The position numbers were made by a program, and so were the translations under genes. A stretch of DNA of 64,000 nt from the NCBI RefSeq assembly GCF_007970185.1, contig NZ_CP042431.1:992001-1056000 (forward strand). Reading direction: 5' to 3'. The DNA comes from Pseudobacter ginsenosidimutans (GTDB taxonomy: Bacteria; Bacteroidota; Bacteroidia; Chitinophagales; Chitinophagaceae). This document shows, piece by piece, positions 53,483-63,025 of this stretch; the first letter of the stretch is position 1; each line of letters begins with the position of its first letter. The notes below the pieces were generated by a model. It was not told the origin of the DNA. It ran no database searches and was given only the letters and a program-made list of their open reading frames with translations.

Positions 53483-55528
53483 ATGTCAGAACAAAAGTTT
53501 CAACCTTTCGTACCGGCCGACATGAAGATGGCGGAGTTCACCTTCAAATCTGTGATAACAGGGGCGATCTTCGGTATCATCTTCGGTGCAGCAACTGTGT
53601 ATCTCGCGCTGAAAGCGGGTTTGACCGTATCAGCATCCATTCCCATCTCCGTGATGGCCATCACGCTCAGCCGTCTCTTCCTCAAAACCACCATCCTGGA
53701 GAACAATATCATCCAGACCACTGGTAGTGCAGGAGAGAGCATTGCCGCCGGTGTGGTGTTCACGCTTCCCGGTTTCCTCTTCCTGAGTGATCCCAGCAGC
53801 GCTGATTATTTCAACTATTTCACTATCCTCATCCTCGCGGTACTCGGTGGTTTCCTCGGAACCCTGATGATGATCCCCCTCCGTCGTCCTTTGATCGTGA
53901 AAGAACATGGCAATCTTCCTTATCCTGAAGGAACTGCCTGTGCTTCTGTACTCAAGGCCGGTGAGAAGGGTGGCGACTTTGCCAAAACAGCTTTCCTGGG
54001 TCTGGGTGTTGCCGTGGTGTATGCCTTCTTTCAGAAGATCCTTCACCTGATTGCGGAAACACCTTACTTCATGACCAAACAGGCCAATAAATATTTCCCT
54101 TCTGCAAAACTGAGCGGTGAGATCACGCCTGAATACCTGGGTGTTGGTTATATTGTTGGTCCGAAGATCGGTGGCGTACTGGTTGCCGGTTCCGTTCTTT
54201 GCTGGTTCGTATTCATTCCCCTGCTGGCCTCATTGGTAGATCCAATGGCGATTGCTACGCAGTTGCATAAGATCGGTTACCTGAAAGATATTGCTGTAGC
54301 AGGTGGCGCAGGCAACTGGGACCCTGTAAATAAAACTTTCGGTGATTTCTCACAGGCTATCTATCTCGCCTATGTTCGCCAGATCGGTGCGGGCGCTGTA
54401 GCAGCCGGTGGTTTCATCATGCTGATCAAAACTATCCCAACGATCATTTCATCTTTCAAAGGCAGCTTCGGTTCCCTGAAAGATAAAACCGGTACAGGTG
54501 AAGTAGAACGCACCGATAAAGACCTTTCCATGAAAGTGGTTGGCTTCGGCGTTCTTGGCCTGATTGTGTTGATCACTTTACTCAATGCTATCCCTGGTGA
54601 TGGCTTCCTGAGCAAACTCATGATCGGTATCCTCGTTGTGATCTTTGGTGCATTCTTCGTTACGGTATCCAGCCGCATCGTAGGTTTGATCGGTTCTTCC
54701 AATAACCCTATCAGCGGTATGACCATCGCAACCATCATGGGTACCTGCTTAGTGTTCATCGCAGTGGGCTGGACTGGTAAAGTGTATGAGCCAATGGCGC
54801 TGGTAGTTGGAGGTCTGATCTGTATCGCTGCCGCCAATGCCGGTAACACATCCCAGGATTTGAAGACCGGTTACATAGTAGGTGCAACGCCAAAATTCCA
54901 GCAGCTTTCATTATTTGTAGGTGCGATCGTTTCTTCCATCGTTATCGGTCTTACCATCAAAGTACTGGATACTCCTACTCCTGCAATGATAAAAGATGGC
55001 ATTGAGCACGCCATTGGTACACCCGGATTGTCTGCTCCCCAGGGCACCCTGATGGCCACACTGATCAAAGGTATCCTCGGTGGTGATCTCGACTGGCAGT
55101 TCGTTCTGGTTGGCGTATTCATCGCCATCTTCATAGAGCTTTGCGGAATCAAAGCATTGTCTTTTGCTATCGGTATCTACCTGCCACTGGCTACCACACT
55201 TCCTATCTTCATCGGTGGTATGATCCGTGGTATCGTAGACAGAAGGAAAAAGAAGAAAGGCGATCTGATTGAAGGTGCCGAAGAGGACCTTCAGAAAGGT
55301 AACCTCTTTGCAACAGGTCTAGTTGCCGGTGGTGCCATCGCCGGTGTGATCGTGGCATTCTTATCTGCGAATACTGGTATCCGTGAGGGACTCGAAAAGA
55401 TCAGTGTTGAACATGGCCTCTCTGCAAGCCTTGGCCAGACTGGTTACTATCTCCTCGGCGCCGGCTTCTTTGCACTGATGGGTTATATCCTGTACAGAGT
55501 AGGTATGAAGAAAACAGTGACACTGTAA
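53483..55528 (+). CDS. OPT family oligopeptide transporter
   Basis: This 681-residue transporter has about 16 hydrophobic segments, begins around FTFKSVITGAIFGIIFGAAT and contains the family motif LPYPEGTACASVLKAGEKGG near residue 145. A basic cytoplasmic loop (DRRKKKKGDLIEGAEEDL) sits before the last helices. OPT proteins import longer peptides or, in some members, metal-chelate compounds. It is in an operon with the POT gene and ends in a strong terminator. Confidence 0.93.
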   Translation: MSEQKFQPFVPADMKMAEFTFKSVITGAIFGIIFGAATVYLALKAGLTVSASIPISVMAITLSRLFLKTTILENNIIQTTGSAGESIAAGVVFTLPGFLFLSDPSSADYFNYFTILILAVLGGFLGTLMMIPLRRPLIVKEHGNLPYPEGTACASVLKAGEKGGDFAKTAFLGLGVAVVYAFFQKILHLIAETPYFMTKQANKYFPSAKLSGEITPEYLGVGYIVGPKIGGVLVAGSVLCWFVFIPLLASLVDPMAIATQLHKIGYLKDIAVAGGAGNWDPVNKTFGDFSQAIYLAYVRQIGAGAVAAGGFIMLIKTIPTIISSFKGSFGSLKDKTGTGEVERTDKDLSMKVVGFGVLGLIVLITLLNAIPGDGFLSKLMIGILVVIFGAFFVTVSSRIVGLIGSSNNPISGMTIATIMGTCLVFIAVGWTGKVYEPMALVVGGLICIAAANAGNTSQDLKTGYIVGATPKFQQLSLFVGAIVSSIVIGLTIKVLDTPTPAMIKDGIEHAIGTPGLSAPQGTLMATLIKGILGGDLDWQFVLVGVFIAIFIELCGIKALSFAIGIYLPLATTLPIFIGGMIRGIVDRRKKKKGDLIEGAEEDLQKGNLFATGLVAGGAIAGVIVAFLSANTGIREGLEKISVEHGLSASLGQTGYYLLGAGFFALMGYILYRVGMKKTVTL

Positions 55529-55552
55529 TCTTTTTTACCTCAATTATATTGC

Positions 55553-55582
55553 AAATGCGCCTCCCTGTGAGGCGCATTTTTT
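55553..55582 (+). terminator. Terminator of POT-OPT operon
   Basis: AAATGCGCCT (55553-55562) pairs with AGGCGCATTT (55570-55579), followed by a T run. Confidence 0.88.
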
Positions 55583-55681
55583 ATGCGATAGCTTCCCGGG
55601 TAAATACCTTTTTCCGATTTATTGTGTATTTTTCATCACAATGCATCTACCTGCTACAAACACCCTTAAACCTTGTGTGGC

Positions 55682-56563
55682 ATGAAATATTTTCTTTTCA
55701 TAATTTCCAGTTGCTGCCTGCTCCTGTTCTCCTGCAAGAAGGATGATAAGCAAGCCTATTCCAATGATACAGGCGTCAGGATCAGCTCTTATAAAGCTCC
55801 TGCTACTGAAGTGCAGATTGCCTATACTGATCAGAATCTGATCAGCAGTATCGTTGCAAAGCAATACCAACAAAATACACTGCCCTTCCCCAGCGCTTCT
55901 TTTTCCATCGCTACCACCAGGGTTGAATATGTGAATGCCACACCAGTAAAACTGGCAACCAATATTACAATGGGCGATATCAATGTCAACACCAGTTCAA
56001 CTCTAAAGTGGAGTGGGAAAGGCGCATTACAACAGATCGTCAATGATAATCCCAGTTACCAGCCGGTCAACTGGACTGCAGATGCACAGGGAAGACCTAC
56101 AGGTTATTCCGATGTAGGCCCTGGCAAAAAATGGACTTACGATAAGAATGGAAATGTTGTACCGGAGAATATTCCCGATGGTTCCAGCGGCACCAAAACT
56201 TCTACTATCACTTTTTCCAATCACAAGAATCCTTTCAATAATGGAAGGATCGGTTTGCTGCTTTATATGAATGCGTCGCTGCAGGAGCCCATCGATGCTG
56301 TTCGTTACTTCTCTGCACAACTGCCGGAAAAATGGGAAATTATTGCAACCCGCCCCATTACCAACATTCCCGGAGATCTGTTCCCTCCGGCCACCACGTT
56401 CACTTCCAAAACAATTTTCAGCTATAGTTATCAATTTGATGGTTCCGGATTGCTGAAAGGTTTTACAGAGATAATATTGATAGAGGATAGAAGAGATGAT
56501 CTGCTGGTGTATCAATCGGAAACAACTAATAATTATCCTGTAAGCAGTTACAGGGTTCGATAA
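55682..56563 (+). CDS. Lipoprotein with RHS/YD-like tail pattern, unknown
   Basis: This 293-residue protein starts MKYFLFIISS and has a lipobox-like LLFSC (Cys18). The soluble body is beta-rich and has segments such as YTDQNLISSIV and WTADAQGRPTGYSDVGPGKKWTYD, resembling YD-type repeats loosely, but I do not assign a family. It is monocistronic, with its own terminator. Confidence 0.6.
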   Translation: MKYFLFIISSCCLLLFSCKKDDKQAYSNDTGVRISSYKAPATEVQIAYTDQNLISSIVAKQYQQNTLPFPSASFSIATTRVEYVNATPVKLATNITMGDINVNTSSTLKWSGKGALQQIVNDNPSYQPVNWTADAQGRPTGYSDVGPGKKWTYDKNGNVVPENIPDGSSGTKTSTITFSNHKNPFNNGRIGLLLYMNASLQEPIDAVRYFSAQLPEKWEIIATRPITNIPGDLFPPATTFTSKTIFSYSYQFDGSGLLKGFTEIILIEDRRDDLLVYQSETTNNYPVSSYRVR

Positions 56564-56577
56564 TAATAAGAACACAA

Positions 56578-56603
56578 AAAAGCCGGCTCATCGCCGGCTT
56601 TTT
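56578..56603. terminator. Bidirectional terminator between lipoprotein and apaG
   Basis: AAAAGCCGGC (56578-56587) pairs with GCCGGCTTTT (56593-56602), loop TCATC, with T runs suited to both strands. It serves the lipoprotein and the convergent apaG. Confidence 0.88.
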
Positions 56604-56616
56604 CTATTGTGAGAGA

Positions 56617-57003
56617 TCAATTCATTTTAAAAGGCACGATCATTTCAAAAACCGGAATGTTCACCTGGAACTGCGTCTTATTATGCAGGTTCTCCATCTG
56701 GTAAGTGCCATACATCTTTCCCATTTCACTGCGAAGATTGCAACCACTCACATACTGATAACGTTCGCCAGGTTGCAATGAAGGTTGTACACCTACCACA
56801 CCTTCACCTTCCACTTCCCTGTTGCTGCCATTACTATCCGCGATGTACCAGTGACGACGGTTGAGCTTAACAGGGAATCGGTTATGGTTCTCGATGGTGA
56901 TACGGTACGCAAACATATATTCACCGGAAATGGGGTTGGAGTAATCCGGCTGGTAAAACGTTTCTACGCTGATTTCTATGCCCTCGGAAATTTTAGATAC
57001 CAT
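56617..57003 (-). CDS. apaG: ApaG (FNIII-like fold protein)
   Basis: This is a 128-residue protein of the ApaG family, annotated elsewhere as a Co2+/Mg2+ efflux-associated protein, with the true role unclear. It starts MVSKISEGIEISVETFYQPDYS; an in-frame extension would add 22 residues. Family motifs: FAYRITIENHNRFPVKLNRRHWYI, VEGEGVVGVQPSLQPGERYQYVSGC and a C-terminal Ig-like strand set. It is divergent from icd. Confidence 0.92.
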   Translation of the reverse strand: MVSKISEGIEISVETFYQPDYSNPISGEYMFAYRITIENHNRFPVKLNRRHWYIADSNGSNREVEGEGVVGVQPSLQPGERYQYVSGCNLRSEMGKMYGTYQMENLHNKTQFQVNIPVFEMIVPFKMN

Positions 57004-57100
57004 GTACTGCAGTTTCACTTTACTATTAAAGGTAATCAAAAATCCAGCCCTCCTGAAGGAAATACACACAATTTTAATGGGGTTTAATCAACCGGCATTA

Positions 57101-57108
57101 TACCTTTG
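57101..57108 (+). promoter_or_regulatory. -7 element of icd promoter
   Basis: TACCTTTG followed by C is a perfect match. It overlaps the longest possible icd frame (start 57106), which supports the ATG at 57148. Confidence 0.6.
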
Positions 57109-57147
57109 CCTTTCGAAAAACAAAAACACACAATCAATTATTTATAT

Positions 57148-58599
57148 ATGAAAATAGCTGTAGCCAAAGGTGATGGCATTGGCCCCGAGATCATGGATGC
57201 TGTGCTGAAGATCTTTGAAGCCAATAAAGTACCCCTCGAATATGAATTGGTTGAAATGGGTAAATGGGTATTTGATAAAGGTTTCTCCAATGGAATGACG
57301 CCCGAAGCCCAACATACCATTGAAAACCTCGGCATCCTTTTCAAAGGACCGATGGAAACACCAAAAGGAAAAGGCGTAAAAAGCGTGAACGTAACCGCCC
57401 GTAAAACCTGGAATACCTACGCCAACAAACGCGTGTTCCAAACCCTGCATGGTGTGGACACTGTATTTTCCAAAGCAGGAATTCCCATCGACATTACTGT
57501 TGTACGTGAGAACATCGAAGATACCTATGGCGGTATCGAACATATGCTCACACATGACGTGGCCCTGAGCCGACGCTTCATCACCCGCCCCGGTTCACTC
57601 CAGGTGATCAAGTACGCTTTCGAAATGGCCAAGAAGAAAGGCACCCGCCGCATCACCTGCGGTCATAAGGCCAATATCATGAAGATCACTGACGGCCTCT
57701 TCCTGGAGTGCTTCTACGAAGTAGCCAAAGAATATCCGGATCTCAAAGCAGATGATGTGATCGTTGATGACCTCTGTATGAAACTGGTAACACGCCCCGA
57801 TGCATTCGATGTAGTGGTGCTCACCAACCTGCAGGGTGATATCGTGTCTGATCTCTGCGCCGGACTGGTAGGTGGACTGGGCTTCGCTCCTTCCGCCAAT
57901 ATCGGCGACCATATCTGCATCTTCGAAGCCGTTCACGGAACAGCTCCGGATATCGCAGGAAAAAATATCGCCAATCCAACAGCGCTCCTGCTCAGTGGTA
58001 TCGCCATGCTGCGCCACTTAGGACTGATGGAAAATGCAGCTATCATCGAGAACTCACTGTTATACACACTCGAACAAGGTACCCGCACCGGCGATTTCGG
58101 CGACAAGAACAAGACCGCTCTCAACACCACACAGTTCTCAGAAGCCATCATCGGCAATTTCGGCAAGAAACCTGAACAGGGTGTGAAGGAACTGCTGCCC
58201 AATATGCCGGTTACACAAACCGTGTTCAAACTGGAAAAGAACCCCATGATGATTTCCAAAGAAATGGAAAACGAGAAGATCGTGGGCGTTGATATGTTCA
58301 TCGAAAGCGCTGAGCAACCAGATGTGATCGCTAAGAAATGCCAGCGTCATGCAGGTGTTAAATTCAATCTCATCAATATCAGCAACCGCGGTACACAGGT
58401 ATGGCCTACCGGTTCTATATACACCAACCTGGTGAATCAGTACAATGTCCGCTTCGAAAGCCTCGACGGATCAGCACTGAACCAGCAGGATGTACTCGGA
58501 CTGTACGTGAGCCTCAGTGGTGATTTCAAGATCTGTTCTTCAGAATTGTTGAATATGTGGGGAGATAAGAGAGCTTACAGTCTCGCACAAGGACAATAA
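57148..58599 (+). CDS. icd: NADP-dependent isocitrate dehydrogenase
   Basis: This TCA-cycle enzyme oxidises isocitrate to 2-oxoglutarate. The 483-residue form begins MKIAVAKGDGIGPEIMDAVL. Substrate and metal motifs include TVVRENIEDTYGGIEHM, VIVDDLCMKLVTRPDAFDVVV, and AVHGTAPDIAGKNIANPTALLLSG. It is longer than E. coli Icd (about 416) because of a C-terminal extension, as in the alpha-proteobacterial-type isocitrate dehydrogenase subfamily. It ends in a bidirectional terminator. Confidence 0.93.
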   Translation: MKIAVAKGDGIGPEIMDAVLKIFEANKVPLEYELVEMGKWVFDKGFSNGMTPEAQHTIENLGILFKGPMETPKGKGVKSVNVTARKTWNTYANKRVFQTLHGVDTVFSKAGIPIDITVVRENIEDTYGGIEHMLTHDVALSRRFITRPGSLQVIKYAFEMAKKKGTRRITCGHKANIMKITDGLFLECFYEVAKEYPDLKADDVIVDDLCMKLVTRPDAFDVVVLTNLQGDIVSDLCAGLVGGLGFAPSANIGDHICIFEAVHGTAPDIAGKNIANPTALLLSGIAMLRHLGLMENAAIIENSLLYTLEQGTRTGDFGDKNKTALNTTQFSEAIIGNFGKKPEQGVKELLPNMPVTQTVFKLEKNPMMISKEMENEKIVGVDMFIESAEQPDVIAKKCQRHAGVKFNLINISNRGTQVWPTGSIYTNLVNQYNVRFESLDGSALNQQDVLGLYVSLSGDFKICSSELLNMWGDKRAYSLAQGQ

Positions 58600-58616
58600 G
58601 TATAACGATATAGCAT

Positions 58617-58660
58617 AAACGAAAAAGGTTGCACCGTGTTGGTTGCAACCTTTTTCGTTT
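58617..58660. terminator. Bidirectional terminator with 17-bp arms (icd / SUI1)
   Basis: Arms at 58617-58633 and 58644-58660 are perfectly complementary, with a 10-nt loop and T-runs on each side. It lies between convergent icd and the SUI1-family gene. Confidence 0.9.
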
Positions 58661-58707
58661 GGTGGGGTCATTCGCCTGCTTCCCGGCCAGTGAGCGGCAC
58701 TGAGAAA

Positions 58708-59058
58708 TTATCCCCCTGATTTCTTTGTTTTGCTGTAACCATTTTTCTGCAGGAACTGCATCACTTTTTCTCTCTGATCGCCCTGAATGATGATTTCGCC
58801 ATCTTTCACCGAGCCACCTGTTCCGCAGAAATTCTTCAGTTGCTTTCCAAGCGCTTCCAGATCGTCATTCGTTCCAACAAATCCATAGATCAGGGTAACC
58901 ACTTTCCCGGCCCTTTGTTTGTTATCCAGCTGCACGCGCATTTGCTGTTGCGCCGGAGGAAGCGTTGCAACCTCTTCCGTATGTTCTTCTTCAAATTTGA
59001 AGTTCGGGTCTGTGCTGAACACAAATCCCCTGTTATCGCCTTTATTTTTCTTTGACAT
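58708..59058 (-). CDS. SUI1/YciH-family translation factor
   Basis: This 116-residue protein has a SUI1 (eIF1-like) domain in the C-terminal part: GKVVTLIYGFVGTNDDLEALGKQLKNFCGTGGSVKDGEII (about residues 50-90) is typical, with QGDQREKVMQFLQKNGY at the end. Bacterial members such as YciH affect start-codon selection and stress translation. It follows nadC (on the same strand) after 47 nt. Confidence 0.92.
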   Translation of the reverse strand: MSKKNKGDNRGFVFSTDPNFKFEEEHTEEVATLPPAQQQMRVQLDNKQRAGKVVTLIYGFVGTNDDLEALGKQLKNFCGTGGSVKDGEIIIQGDQREKVMQFLQKNGYSKTKKSGG

Positions 59059-59105
59059 GATTTCAGAAATTGTAATTGAACAATCAGGATTTCTGTCAGA
59101 TGAAT

Positions 59106-59960
59106 TTACACAAATTTCGCTTTCAGGCTCAGGTCGAGGCTCTTTGCCTGATGGATCAGCGCCCCCACACTTACAAAGTCTACACCTGTTTCCGCAAAGC
59201 TCACAATGGTATCCAGGTTGATGCCGCCGCTGGCTTCCGTTTCATATTTCTTATCGATGATCTGCAGGGCTTCGCGCAGTTGGTCCGGCGTAAAATTGTC
59301 CAGCATGATACGGTCCACTTTTCCATATTTCACTACGCGCATCACTTCGTCAAGCGATCTTGTTTCCACTTCGATCTTCAATCCGGGCTTCACTTCTGTA
59401 ACGTAACGGTGAGCGCGTTCGATGGCTTGTTCCAGGCCTCCGCTGTAATCAACATGATTGTCTTTCAACATGATCATATCGTACAGGCCCATACGATGAT
59501 TCACGCCACCGCCTATGCGAACCGCTTCTTTCTCAAGTAAACGGAAATTGGGCGTGGTCTTGCGCGTATCCAGCACACGGGTATGATAACCTTTGATCTT
59601 ATCGGTGTATTCCCTAGTGAGGGTAGCGATGCCGCTCATGCGCTGCATGCAGTTCAGCACCAGCCGTTCGCATTGAAGAATGGTATACACGGAGGCACTC
59701 ACTTCAAAAGCGATCTCGCCTGCCTTCATGTTATCTCCATCTTTCTTGAAAGATTTGAAATCAACGGAAGGTTCTTTGTACCTGAAGATCTTCTCTGCTA
59801 TTTCCATTCCGGCAAGAATGCCATCCTGTTTGATTTTGAGTACGGCAATACCTTTGGTTTCCGGGGGAATGCTGCTGAGCGTGGAGTGGTCGCCATCGCC
59901 GATATCTTCCTGCAGGGCAGCTTTAACGAGTATATCTAATTGTTCGTCGAATGAAAGCAT
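59106..59960 (-). CDS. nadC: Nicotinate-nucleotide pyrophosphorylase (carboxylating)
   Basis: This enzyme converts quinolinate and PRPP to nicotinate mononucleotide in de novo NAD synthesis. The 284-residue form begins MLSFDEQLDILVKAALQEDIG. Motifs: LNCMQRMSGIATLTREY, VLDTRKTTPNFRLLEKEAVRIGG (PRPP and quinolinate contacts) and KIEVETRSLDEVM. The ATG at 59960 lies 6 nt after a perfect -7 element, so the message is probably leaderless and the longer in-frame start is wrong. Confidence 0.95.
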   Translation of the reverse strand: MLSFDEQLDILVKAALQEDIGDGDHSTLSSIPPETKGIAVLKIKQDGILAGMEIAEKIFRYKEPSVDFKSFKKDGDNMKAGEIAFEVSASVYTILQCERLVLNCMQRMSGIATLTREYTDKIKGYHTRVLDTRKTTPNFRLLEKEAVRIGGGVNHRMGLYDMIMLKDNHVDYSGGLEQAIERAHRYVTEVKPGLKIEVETRSLDEVMRVVKYGKVDRIMLDNFTPDQLREALQIIDKKYETEASGGINLDTIVSFAETGVDFVSVGALIHQAKSLDLSLKAKFV

Positions 59961-59966
59961 AGATCG

Positions 59967-59974
59967 CAAAGGTA
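59967..59974 (-). promoter_or_regulatory. -7 element of nadC promoter
   Basis: The minus strand reads TACCTTTG followed by C. The ATG follows after 6 nt. Confidence 0.6.
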
Positions 59975-60052
59975 GTGAACAAAAAAACAAAAAGACCCGG
60001 GGCATGCGCCACAGGTCTTCAAGTGTTTTCAGGGATAATAAGTTGTTCGTGC

Positions 60053-60448
60053 TTATTCGGTCAGGAGCTCGAAGCCCATTTCCTGCACAACCTGCTGATC
60101 ACCCTTCTGCTTCATGTAGAATTTCGTACGATAGTTTCCGTTTTTGGTTACAAGCGTTCCAATGCAGAACTGAGCGCCATTCTGTTCGCCTTTGTGCTTT
60201 ACCTGGAAGCTCTTTACTCCATTGCTGGCAAAAAAATCTTTCAGAATGATCTCTGCCTGACTTTTACTGTAGTTATCACTCTTGTTTGGAAGAGAAATAT
60301 CCACCCTGCCATCGAAATACTTTGAAAGTTGGGCAGCATTTCCACTTTTCAGGGCTGCTACTACATCTTCAATTGAATAGAATCTTGTAGTAAAGGATAC
60401 CAGGAAAAGCGAAACAAGCATTGTCGCAATTCCCAGAGTCTTTTTCAT
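60053..60448 (-). CDS. DUF4783 domain exported protein
   Basis: This 131-residue protein starts MKKTLGIATM with an N-terminal signal-like hydrophobic segment, followed by a small NTF2-like fold domain (YSIEDVVAALKSGNAAQLSKYF, then KSDNYSKSQAEIILKDFFASNG) typical of DUF4783 in Bacteroidota. The role is unknown. It precedes nadC on the same strand by 92 nt. Confidence 0.85.
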   Translation of the reverse strand: MKKTLGIATMLVSLFLVSFTTRFYSIEDVVAALKSGNAAQLSKYFDGRVDISLPNKSDNYSKSQAEIILKDFFASNGVKSFQVKHKGEQNGAQFCIGTLVTKNGNYRTKFYMKQKGDQQVVQEMGFELLTE

Positions 60449-60539
60449 AATCAACATTTTTTATGTTCGGGGTAAAAATTGCTAAATCCATGCCAAAGTA
60501 AGAATACGTTGAAAAATTACCTGCAACGATGTATTCCAT

Positions 60540-60547
60540 TAACTTTG
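60540..60547 (+). promoter_or_regulatory. -7 element of gpmI promoter
   Basis: TAACTTTG followed by C is a perfect consensus, 39 nt before the gpmI ATG. Confidence 0.55.
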
Positions 60548-60586
60548 CTCTTTCTTTGAACAAATCTAACACAATCATTCCGTTAT

Positions 60587-62119
60587 ATGAATACCAGCAA
60601 AGCAATACTGATCATTATGGATGGATGGGGCCTTGGAAAGGTGCAGGCATCCGATGCTATTCAGCACGCCAACGTGCCCTTTGTGTCTTCTTTATACAAT
60701 AAATATCCGCATACCACGCTGGTTACCTGTGGAGAACAGGTAGGATTGCCAGACGGCCAGATGGGCAACAGTGAAGTAGGGCACCTTAACCTGGGCGCAG
60801 GCCGCATCGTTTACCAGGAGCTGCAAAGGATCAATGTTGCCATCCGCGATGGAGAACTGCAGCAACACCCTGCCCTGATCAATTCCATCCGGTATGCACT
60901 CGATAACAAAAAACCGCTGCACCTCCTCGGTCTCGTCAGCGATGGCGGTGTGCATTCCCATATCGATCACCTCAAAGCTATCGTGTCTGTTTGCGCAGAA
61001 CAGGGCCTCTCCGAAGTATTTATCCATGCTTTCACAGATGGCAGGGACACCGATCCCAAAAGCGGTTACGGTTTCCTCACCAATCTTCAGAACCACCTGG
61101 ATGTTGTGAAAACAGGAAAGATCGCCACTGTGAGCGGACGCTATTATGCCATGGACCGCGACAAACGCTGGGAACGCGTACAACTCGCATACGATGCCAT
61201 GGTAAATGGAAAAGGAGAAAAGAAAACAGATGCACTGGAAGCCGTACGTGAATCATATGCGCACAATGTAACCGATGAATTCATCAAGCCCATCGTGATC
61301 ACTACTGCAGACGGCAACCCTCTTGCACAGATCAAAGACGGTGATGCAGCCATCTGTTTCAATTTCCGTACAGACCGTTGCCGCGAGATCACTGCCGTGC
61401 TTACGCAACAGGATTTTCCCGATCATGGTATGAAGAAACTGAAACTTCATTACACCACCATGACCGAGTACGATGCCACTTTCAAAGATGTGCATGTGAT
61501 CTTTGAAAACGATAACCTGCACAACACACTTGGCGAGATCCTTGCAGCCAATGGCAAGAAACAGATACGCATAGCCGAAACAGAAAAATATCCGCACGTT
61601 ACTTTCTTCTTCAATGGCGGAAGAGAAGAACCATTTGAAGGCGAACGCCGTCTCATGGCGCCTTCACCCAAAGTGGCCACCTATGATCTGAAGCCCGAAA
61701 TGAGCGCTTACGATATCGTTGATCTCATCGTTCCCGAGATCGAAAAACAATCTGCCGATTTCATTTGCCTGAACTTCGCCAATGCAGACATGGTGGGTCA
61801 TACCGGCGTTTGGGATGCCGTGATCAAAGCGGTGGAAACAGTTGACAAATGCGTGGAGCGCGTTGTTACCGCTGCTCTCGCCAATGGTTACACGGTGTTC
61901 CTCACAGCAGACCATGGCAATGCAGATTTCATGATCAATAGCGATGGCACGCCCAATACCGCGCATAGCCTGAACCTGGTGCCGCTCTTCGTGATCGGCA
62001 ACGATTTCAAAGGCACACTGAAACCCGGCAAACTGGGAGATATTGCTCCGAGCATTCTTACCGTGATGGGCTTACCCATCCCGAAAGATATGACGGGCGA
62101 AGTGCTGATCAGCCAGTAA
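60587..62119 (+). CDS. gpmI: 2,3-bisphosphoglycerate-independent phosphoglycerate mutase
   Basis: This enzyme interconverts 3- and 2-phosphoglycerate in glycolysis using two Mn ions. The 510-residue product begins KAILIIMDGWGLGK, has the catalytic Ser in GQMGNSEVGHLNLGAGR (about residue 64), and in the second half HAFTDGRDTDPKSG, NFRTDRCREI and FLTADHGNADFM. The length is normal. It ends in a terminator hairpin at 62159. Confidence 0.96.
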   Translation: MNTSKAILIIMDGWGLGKVQASDAIQHANVPFVSSLYNKYPHTTLVTCGEQVGLPDGQMGNSEVGHLNLGAGRIVYQELQRINVAIRDGELQQHPALINSIRYALDNKKPLHLLGLVSDGGVHSHIDHLKAIVSVCAEQGLSEVFIHAFTDGRDTDPKSGYGFLTNLQNHLDVVKTGKIATVSGRYYAMDRDKRWERVQLAYDAMVNGKGEKKTDALEAVRESYAHNVTDEFIKPIVITTADGNPLAQIKDGDAAICFNFRTDRCREITAVLTQQDFPDHGMKKLKLHYTTMTEYDATFKDVHVIFENDNLHNTLGEILAANGKKQIRIAETEKYPHVTFFFNGGREEPFEGERRLMAPSPKVATYDLKPEMSAYDIVDLIVPEIEKQSADFICLNFANADMVGHTGVWDAVIKAVETVDKCVERVVTAALANGYTVFLTADHGNADFMINSDGTPNTAHSLNLVPLFVIGNDFKGTLKPGKLGDIAPSILTVMGLPIPKDMTGEVLISQ

Positions 62120-62158
62120 AACATTAAACTACTGTACAGTACAGATATTAAAAAATGG

Positions 62159-62195
62159 AAGCGGAAGCACCGGAAGGTACTTCCGCTTTTGTTTT
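62159..62195 (+). terminator. Terminator of gpmI
   Basis: AAGCGGAAG (62159-62167) pairs with CTTCCGCTT (62180-62188), followed by TTTGTTTTG. Confidence 0.8.
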
Positions 62196-62370
62196 GAATG
62201 CATCCTGTATCTCCCTGTTGCTCCGGGACCGCATCCTGCCCGGATTTCAGAACTGCGGGTTTTATCCATAAAAACTCAGGTTCCGGCGATTTTTCCCACT
62301 GTTTTTTTGGCTCCCGCGCAGCTATCTCTGCCAAAAATTGTCTAAATTAGAGGGCAACCAAACGGTTCAT

Positions 62371-62952
62371 ATGACCGAAGAAGCCATACTTCAAGGCTGT
62401 TTACGTAATAACACGACTGCCCAGCGGGAACTTTACCAACGCTTCAGCCCCCGCATGCTGTCGGTATGTTACAGGTTTGCCCACAACAGGGAAGATGCAG
62501 AGGATATGTTGCAGGAAGGTTTTATTAAAGTGTTCTCTCAAATACACACCTTCCAGAACAAAGGCGCTTTTGAAGGATGGATAAGACGAATAATGGTTCA
62601 TACCTGCATCAACCATCTTAAGAAAAACAAGAAGTTCAACGAAAGCGTGGATATCATCCATGCGAATAGTGTACAGGTGAGGGAAGAATCTGTGCCCTCC
62701 ATTGTACAGGCGAAGCAGGTTGTGGAATGCATCCGCTTATTACCGATTGGTTACAGAACAGTGCTCAACCTTTATGCCATCGAAGGTTACACGCATAAAG
62801 AGATTGCAGACATGCTGGATATTGAGGAAAGTACAAGCCGATCACAATACACGCGCGCCAAACAAATGCTAGAGGACATTCTTGTCAGAAAAAAGATCAT
62901 TCAAAAACCGAAAGAAAAAGTCAACTGGCTGGGGATCGCAAGCGGCCACTAA
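62371..62952 (+). CDS. ECF-type RNA polymerase sigma factor
   Basis: This 193-residue group 4 sigma factor starts MTEEAILQGCLRNN at 62371; a TTG at 62338 is in frame but less likely. Region 2 (FAHNREDAEDMLQEGFIKVF near residue 45) and region 4 (LPIGYRTVLNLYAIEGYTHKEIADML, then DIEESTSRSQYTRAKQMLEDIL) are clear. A downstream membrane protein gene starts 73 nt later and is its probable partner. Confidence 0.92.
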   Translation: MTEEAILQGCLRNNTTAQRELYQRFSPRMLSVCYRFAHNREDAEDMLQEGFIKVFSQIHTFQNKGAFEGWIRRIMVHTCINHLKKNKKFNESVDIIHANSVQVREESVPSIVQAKQVVECIRLLPIGYRTVLNLYAIEGYTHKEIADMLDIEESTSRSQYTRAKQMLEDILVRKKIIQKPKEKVNWLGIASGH

Positions 62953-63025
62953 GATCTTCAGTGTATAAAATGCTTTATCCAAACCTTTGAAAAATTAAAA
63001 AAACCCGTACAAACACAAAAGCATT

